The notes below the pieces were generated by a model that was not told the origin of the DNA, ran no database searches, and saw nothing but the letters and a program-made list of their open reading frames with translations. The translations under genes and the position numbers were made by a program. DNA of 64,000 nt, taken from contig NZ_JAUFPL010000032.1 of assembly GCF_030409215.1 (NCBI RefSeq), positions 395,668 to 459,667 on the forward strand. The letters are read 5' to 3'. This document shows, one piece after another, positions 61,736 through 64,000 of the stretch (position 1 is its first letter; the number at the start of each line of letters is the position of its first letter). The stretch comes from Halomonas ramblicola. Lineage in GTDB: Bacteria > Pseudomonadota > Gammaproteobacteria > Pseudomonadales > Halomonadaceae.

Positions 61736-62599
61736 TCAGATGTTGGCAATGCCGGATCTCAGGAAGTCCAGCACGTGCCGGGAGGCCATGTTCAGCTCGG
61801 GTTCCTTGTAGTACAGGCCGATGCAGACGCGTTCCAGGCCGGGAAGAGTATCCGTGCTTGCGGCATGCTTGAGGTGGTCCGGTATGACGGAGCCGGCCAT
61901 GGCGGTGATGCCGAGCCCCTCTTCCACGGCAGAGAAGATGCCAAGCAGGCTGGTGCTGGTGTACATGAAGCGGTAGGGGTGCTGCTGGCCTCGAAGCGCT
62001 TCTTCCATGATGGAGCGATAGACGCAGCCCTGCGGATAGGCAATCAGGGGGATTGATTCATCATAGTCACCGATGAGTCGACTGTCCTTGTACACCCATT
62101 CCAAGCTTTCCAGCCGATAGTCACGAGCGTCCCTGTCCTCACTTTCCTTGGCGCGCTCCATTGCCAGGGCGATGTCGTAGTGCCCCTTCTGGTAGCGCTG
62201 GAGTATCACCTTGCTGATCTCGCAGTCGACCTCGACGATGATATTGGGAAAGGAGCGCGACAGGTTTCTCAGCGCCTTGGGAAGGAAGGCCAGTTCGAAA
62301 TCATTGGGAATTCCCAGCCGGACCTTGCCCGACACGTTATCCCCCCTGACCTTGGCGATGATCTGGTCGTTGATCTCCAGGATCTGCCTGGCCGCTCGAT
62401 ACAGGTACTCGCCATCCTCGGTCAGCTCGAGGCTGGACCCCCTGAGGAAGATCTTGGTGTCGAGGATTTCCTCCAGCTTCTTGACCTGCAGGCTGATGGC
62501 GGGCTGTGACCGACCCAGCAGCTCGCCAGCGCTGGTAAAGCCACCCAGGTCCTTGATGGTGACGAAGGTCCTCAGCAGGTCGGTGGGTATGTTGGTCAT
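61736..62599 (-). CDS. LysR family regulator of the creatinine cassette
   Basis: 287 residues. N-terminal HTH 'LLRTFVTIKDLGGFTSAGELLGRSQPAISLQVKKLEEIL' and a periplasmic-binding-like effector domain ('KVRLGIPNDFELAFLPKAL', 'GIFSAVEEGLGITAMAGSVIP'). It is convergent with the transporter gene and lies inside the segment bounded by the 112-bp repeats, so it most likely came with the cassette and controls it. The inverted repeat at 57598 is a candidate binding site. Confidence 0.88.
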   Translation of the reverse strand: MTNIPTDLLRTFVTIKDLGGFTSAGELLGRSQPAISLQVKKLEEILDTKIFLRGSSLELTEDGEYLYRAARQILEINDQIIAKVRGDNVSGKVRLGIPNDFELAFLPKALRNLSRSFPNIIVEVDCEISKVILQRYQKGHYDIALAMERAKESEDRDARDYRLESLEWVYKDSRLIGDYDESIPLIAYPQGCVYRSIMEEALRGQQHPYRFMYTSTSLLGIFSAVEEGLGITAMAGSVIPDHLKHAASTDTLPGLERVCIGLYYKEPELNMASRHVLDFLRSGIANI

Positions 62600-62696
62600 C
62601 GCTGTGCCGTTTCACTATCGAGTGGGACCCTGAGTATACAAACCATCCGAGCGGAGGTCGGCAATCTTGACGGCGCACCTATGGGGCCCGTCCCTT

Positions 62697-62808
62697 CCGC
62701 AGTGCCTTCGGCATGACGCCGTCGGAGATGCGCAAGCGTGCCGGCGAGCCCGGCAGCGACCGGGTCGATCCCTTCTTCCTGCATATCGAGGGCCGCCCGG
62801 CGCTCTGA
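62697..62808 (+). repeat. direct repeat, copy 2: displaced 3' end of a GbdR-like gene
   Basis: 112 bp nearly identical to 57281-57392 and still in frame to a TGA stop, but with no gene attached: the 97 bp before it are the upstream region of the LysR gene. From 62809 on, the sequence is probably the original spacer between the regulator and glyA. Confidence 0.9.
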
Positions 62809-62987
62809 GCCTCCTGCCCCATCCCACCGGCTCCCGTGGCCTCAGGCCCTCTGCATGGGGGGTGACTCCGAGCCTGCCCGCGCGAGCGGGGGGCGCCCCG
62901 AGCGTACCGGGCGTACAGGAAGCCTGTCGCATTCATTCAATCTTTACCCCCTGGCGTCGCCTTTAATCGAAGCGTGAACCGGAAGAG

Positions 62988-63009
62988 CTGCGCAGCGCTG
63001 ATCTGCGCA
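62988..63009 (+). promoter_or_regulatory. direct repeats upstream of glyA, possible AraC-type site
   Basis: CTGCGCA occurs at 62988-62994 and 63003-63009, 15 bp apart, 87-108 bp before the glyA ATG. AraC/GbdR-type activators bind direct repeats. The motif was not compared with a known GbdR site, so this is only a pointer. Confidence 0.3.
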
Positions 63010-63095
63010 TAAGGATTTCAAATTTTTCCCGCTGGCAGGTTGCCGATAGATTCGAAGGACCCCCTGCCCGCTATCGAAAACAACAGGAGTCAGTC

Positions 63096-64000
63096 ATGAA
63101 CCAGGTTGGTCTCGCATCATTCGATTCCCAGGTCGCCGCCGCCATCGCCGACGAGGTAGCGCGCCAGGAGGCGCATATCGAGCTGATCGCCTCCGAGAAC
63201 TACGCCAGCCGTGCCGTGATGGAGGCCCAGGGCACCCAGCTGACCAACAAGTACGCCGAGGGCTATCCGGGCAAGCGCTACTACGGCGGCTGCGAGCACG
63301 TCGACGTGGTCGAGCGCCTGGCCATCGAGCGCGCCTGCGACCTGTTCGGCGCCGATTACGCCAACGTCCAGCCGCACTCCGGCGCCCAGGCCAACGCCGC
63401 GGCCTTCATGGCGCTGGTCAAGCCGGGCGACACCGTGCTGGGCATGAGCCTGGCCCATGGCGGTCACCTGACCCACGGGGCGGCGCCCAACTTCTCCGGC
63501 AAGCACTACCATGCCGTGCAGTACGGCCTGAACCCCGAGACCGGCGAGATCGACTACGAGGAGGTCGAGCGCCTGGCGCGCAGCCACAAGCCCAAGCTGA
63601 TCATCGCCGGCTTCTCGGCCTACGCGCGGGTCGTCGACTGGCGCCGCTTCCGCGACATCGCCGACGAAGTCGGTGCCTGGCTGATGGTCGATATGGCCCA
63701 TGTGGCCGGCCTGGTCGCCGCGGGTCTCTACCCGAGCCCGCTGCCCCATGCCCATGTGGTCACCACCACCACCCACAAGACCCTGCGCGGCCCGCGCGGC
63801 GGCCTGATCCTCTCCGCCCATGGCGATGCGGACCTCTACAAGAAACTCAACGGGGCGGTGTTCCCGGGCCAGCAGGGCGGCCCGCTGATGCACGTCATCG
63901 CCGCCAAGGCGGTGGCCTTCAAGGAGGCCATGAGCCAGGAGTTCGTGCGCTACCAGCGGCGGGTGATCGACAACGCCCGCGCCATGGCCGGGGTCTTCGT
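63096..64000 (+). CDS. glyA: serine hydroxymethyltransferase (3' end outside window)
   Basis: 301 residues are visible from ATG 63096 (ACAGGAG upstream). PLP enzyme converting glycine plus 5,10-methylene-THF to serine. Clear motifs: '[44 protein letters not shown]', '[19 protein letters not shown]', '[15 protein letters not shown]' and the PLP-lysine segment '[16 protein letters not shown]'. In betaine/sarcosine catabolic loci a dedicated glyA precedes soxBDAG; its place behind a GbdR-like regulator suggests this is that copy. The gene runs off the window. Confidence 0.96.
   Translation, partial: MNQVGLASFDSQVAAAIADEVARQEAHIELIASENYASRAVMEAQGTQLTNKYAEGYPGKRYYGGCEHVDVVERLAIERACDLFGADYANVQPHSGAQANAAAFMALVKPGDTVLGMSLAHGGHLTHGAAPNFSGKHYHAVQYGLNPETGEIDYEEVERLARSHKPKLIIAGFSAYARVVDWRRFRDIADEVGAWLMVDMAHVAGLVAAGLYPSPLPHAHVVTTTTHKTLRGPRGGLILSAHGDADLYKKLNGAVFPGQQGGPLMHVIAAKAVAFKEAMSQEFVRYQRRVIDNARAMAGVF

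Overview
The window reads like a chromosome of a high-GC, moderately halophilic gammaproteobacterium, most likely Halomonas or a close relative. This is an inference from gene content: a nar respiratory locus with NNP transporters, a BCCT carrier, betaine/sarcosine-type catabolism next to glyA, a complete quinohemoprotein amine dehydrogenase operon and protein-level resemblance. No rRNA or tRNA gene and no CRISPR array was seen.

Layout. 1-3.1 kb: partial Yip1-family membrane gene, a cytochrome P450 stub, nnrS, a SirB2-like gene and a small CMD/AhpD-like gene. 3.2-7.8 kb (minus): cphB-cphA-iadA, a complete cyanophycin cycle whose start and stop codons overlap. 8.1-23.1 kb: nitrate respiration. 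narX-narL and two narK-type transporters lie on minus; narGHJI, a parvulin, a small unknown gene and a Dnr-like regulator lie on plus. An exact FNR-type box and a family of GGAGGTA/TACCTCC palindromes mark the control regions. 23.1-25.2 kb: four adjacent pseudogenes (AraC regulator, betaine-binding protein, zinc alcohol dehydrogenase, enolase-superfamily enzyme).

25.5-41.3 kb: amine catabolism. A sigma-54 activator is followed by a cysteine hydrolase, SnoaL-like protein, MBL hydrolase and TetR regulator (minus), then qhpA-D-C-B, a terminator, qhpF-qhpE and an iclR gene (plus), with a Tat-exported amidase and qhpG on minus. 41.4-49.6 kb: a lower-GC island bounded by IS1380-family relics. It carries a LysR gene, an IS30 relic, and a porin/BASS transporter/enolase-superfamily/ketopantoate-reductase-like set. 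A 171-bp upstream region is duplicated in front of two genes. 49.8-54.8 kb: two more SnoaL-like genes, an IS1634-family element sitting between a sigma-54 promoter and the third SnoaL-like gene, and a sigma-54-driven aldehyde dehydrogenase.

55-64 kb: GFA protein, broken cupin and FAD-oxidoreductase genes, a GbdR-like regulator, then a creatinine-to-sarcosine cassette (creatinase, creatininase, BCCT carrier, LysR) framed by two 112-bp copies of the regulator's 3' end, and finally glyA (cut by the window edge).

How the parts fit. The amine dehydrogenase makes aldehydes that the sigma-54-controlled dehydrogenase could oxidise. The cyanophycin operon can store and recover Asp/Arg nitrogen. The creatinine cassette feeds sarcosine towards the glyA pathway. 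No wholly unprecedented machine was proven. The strongest leads are the shared sigma-54 amine regulon with three SnoaL-like paralogues, the duplicated promoter in the island, the creatinine cassette flanked by a duplicated gene end, and the cyanophycin-linked IadA with Glu at the bridging-lysine position.
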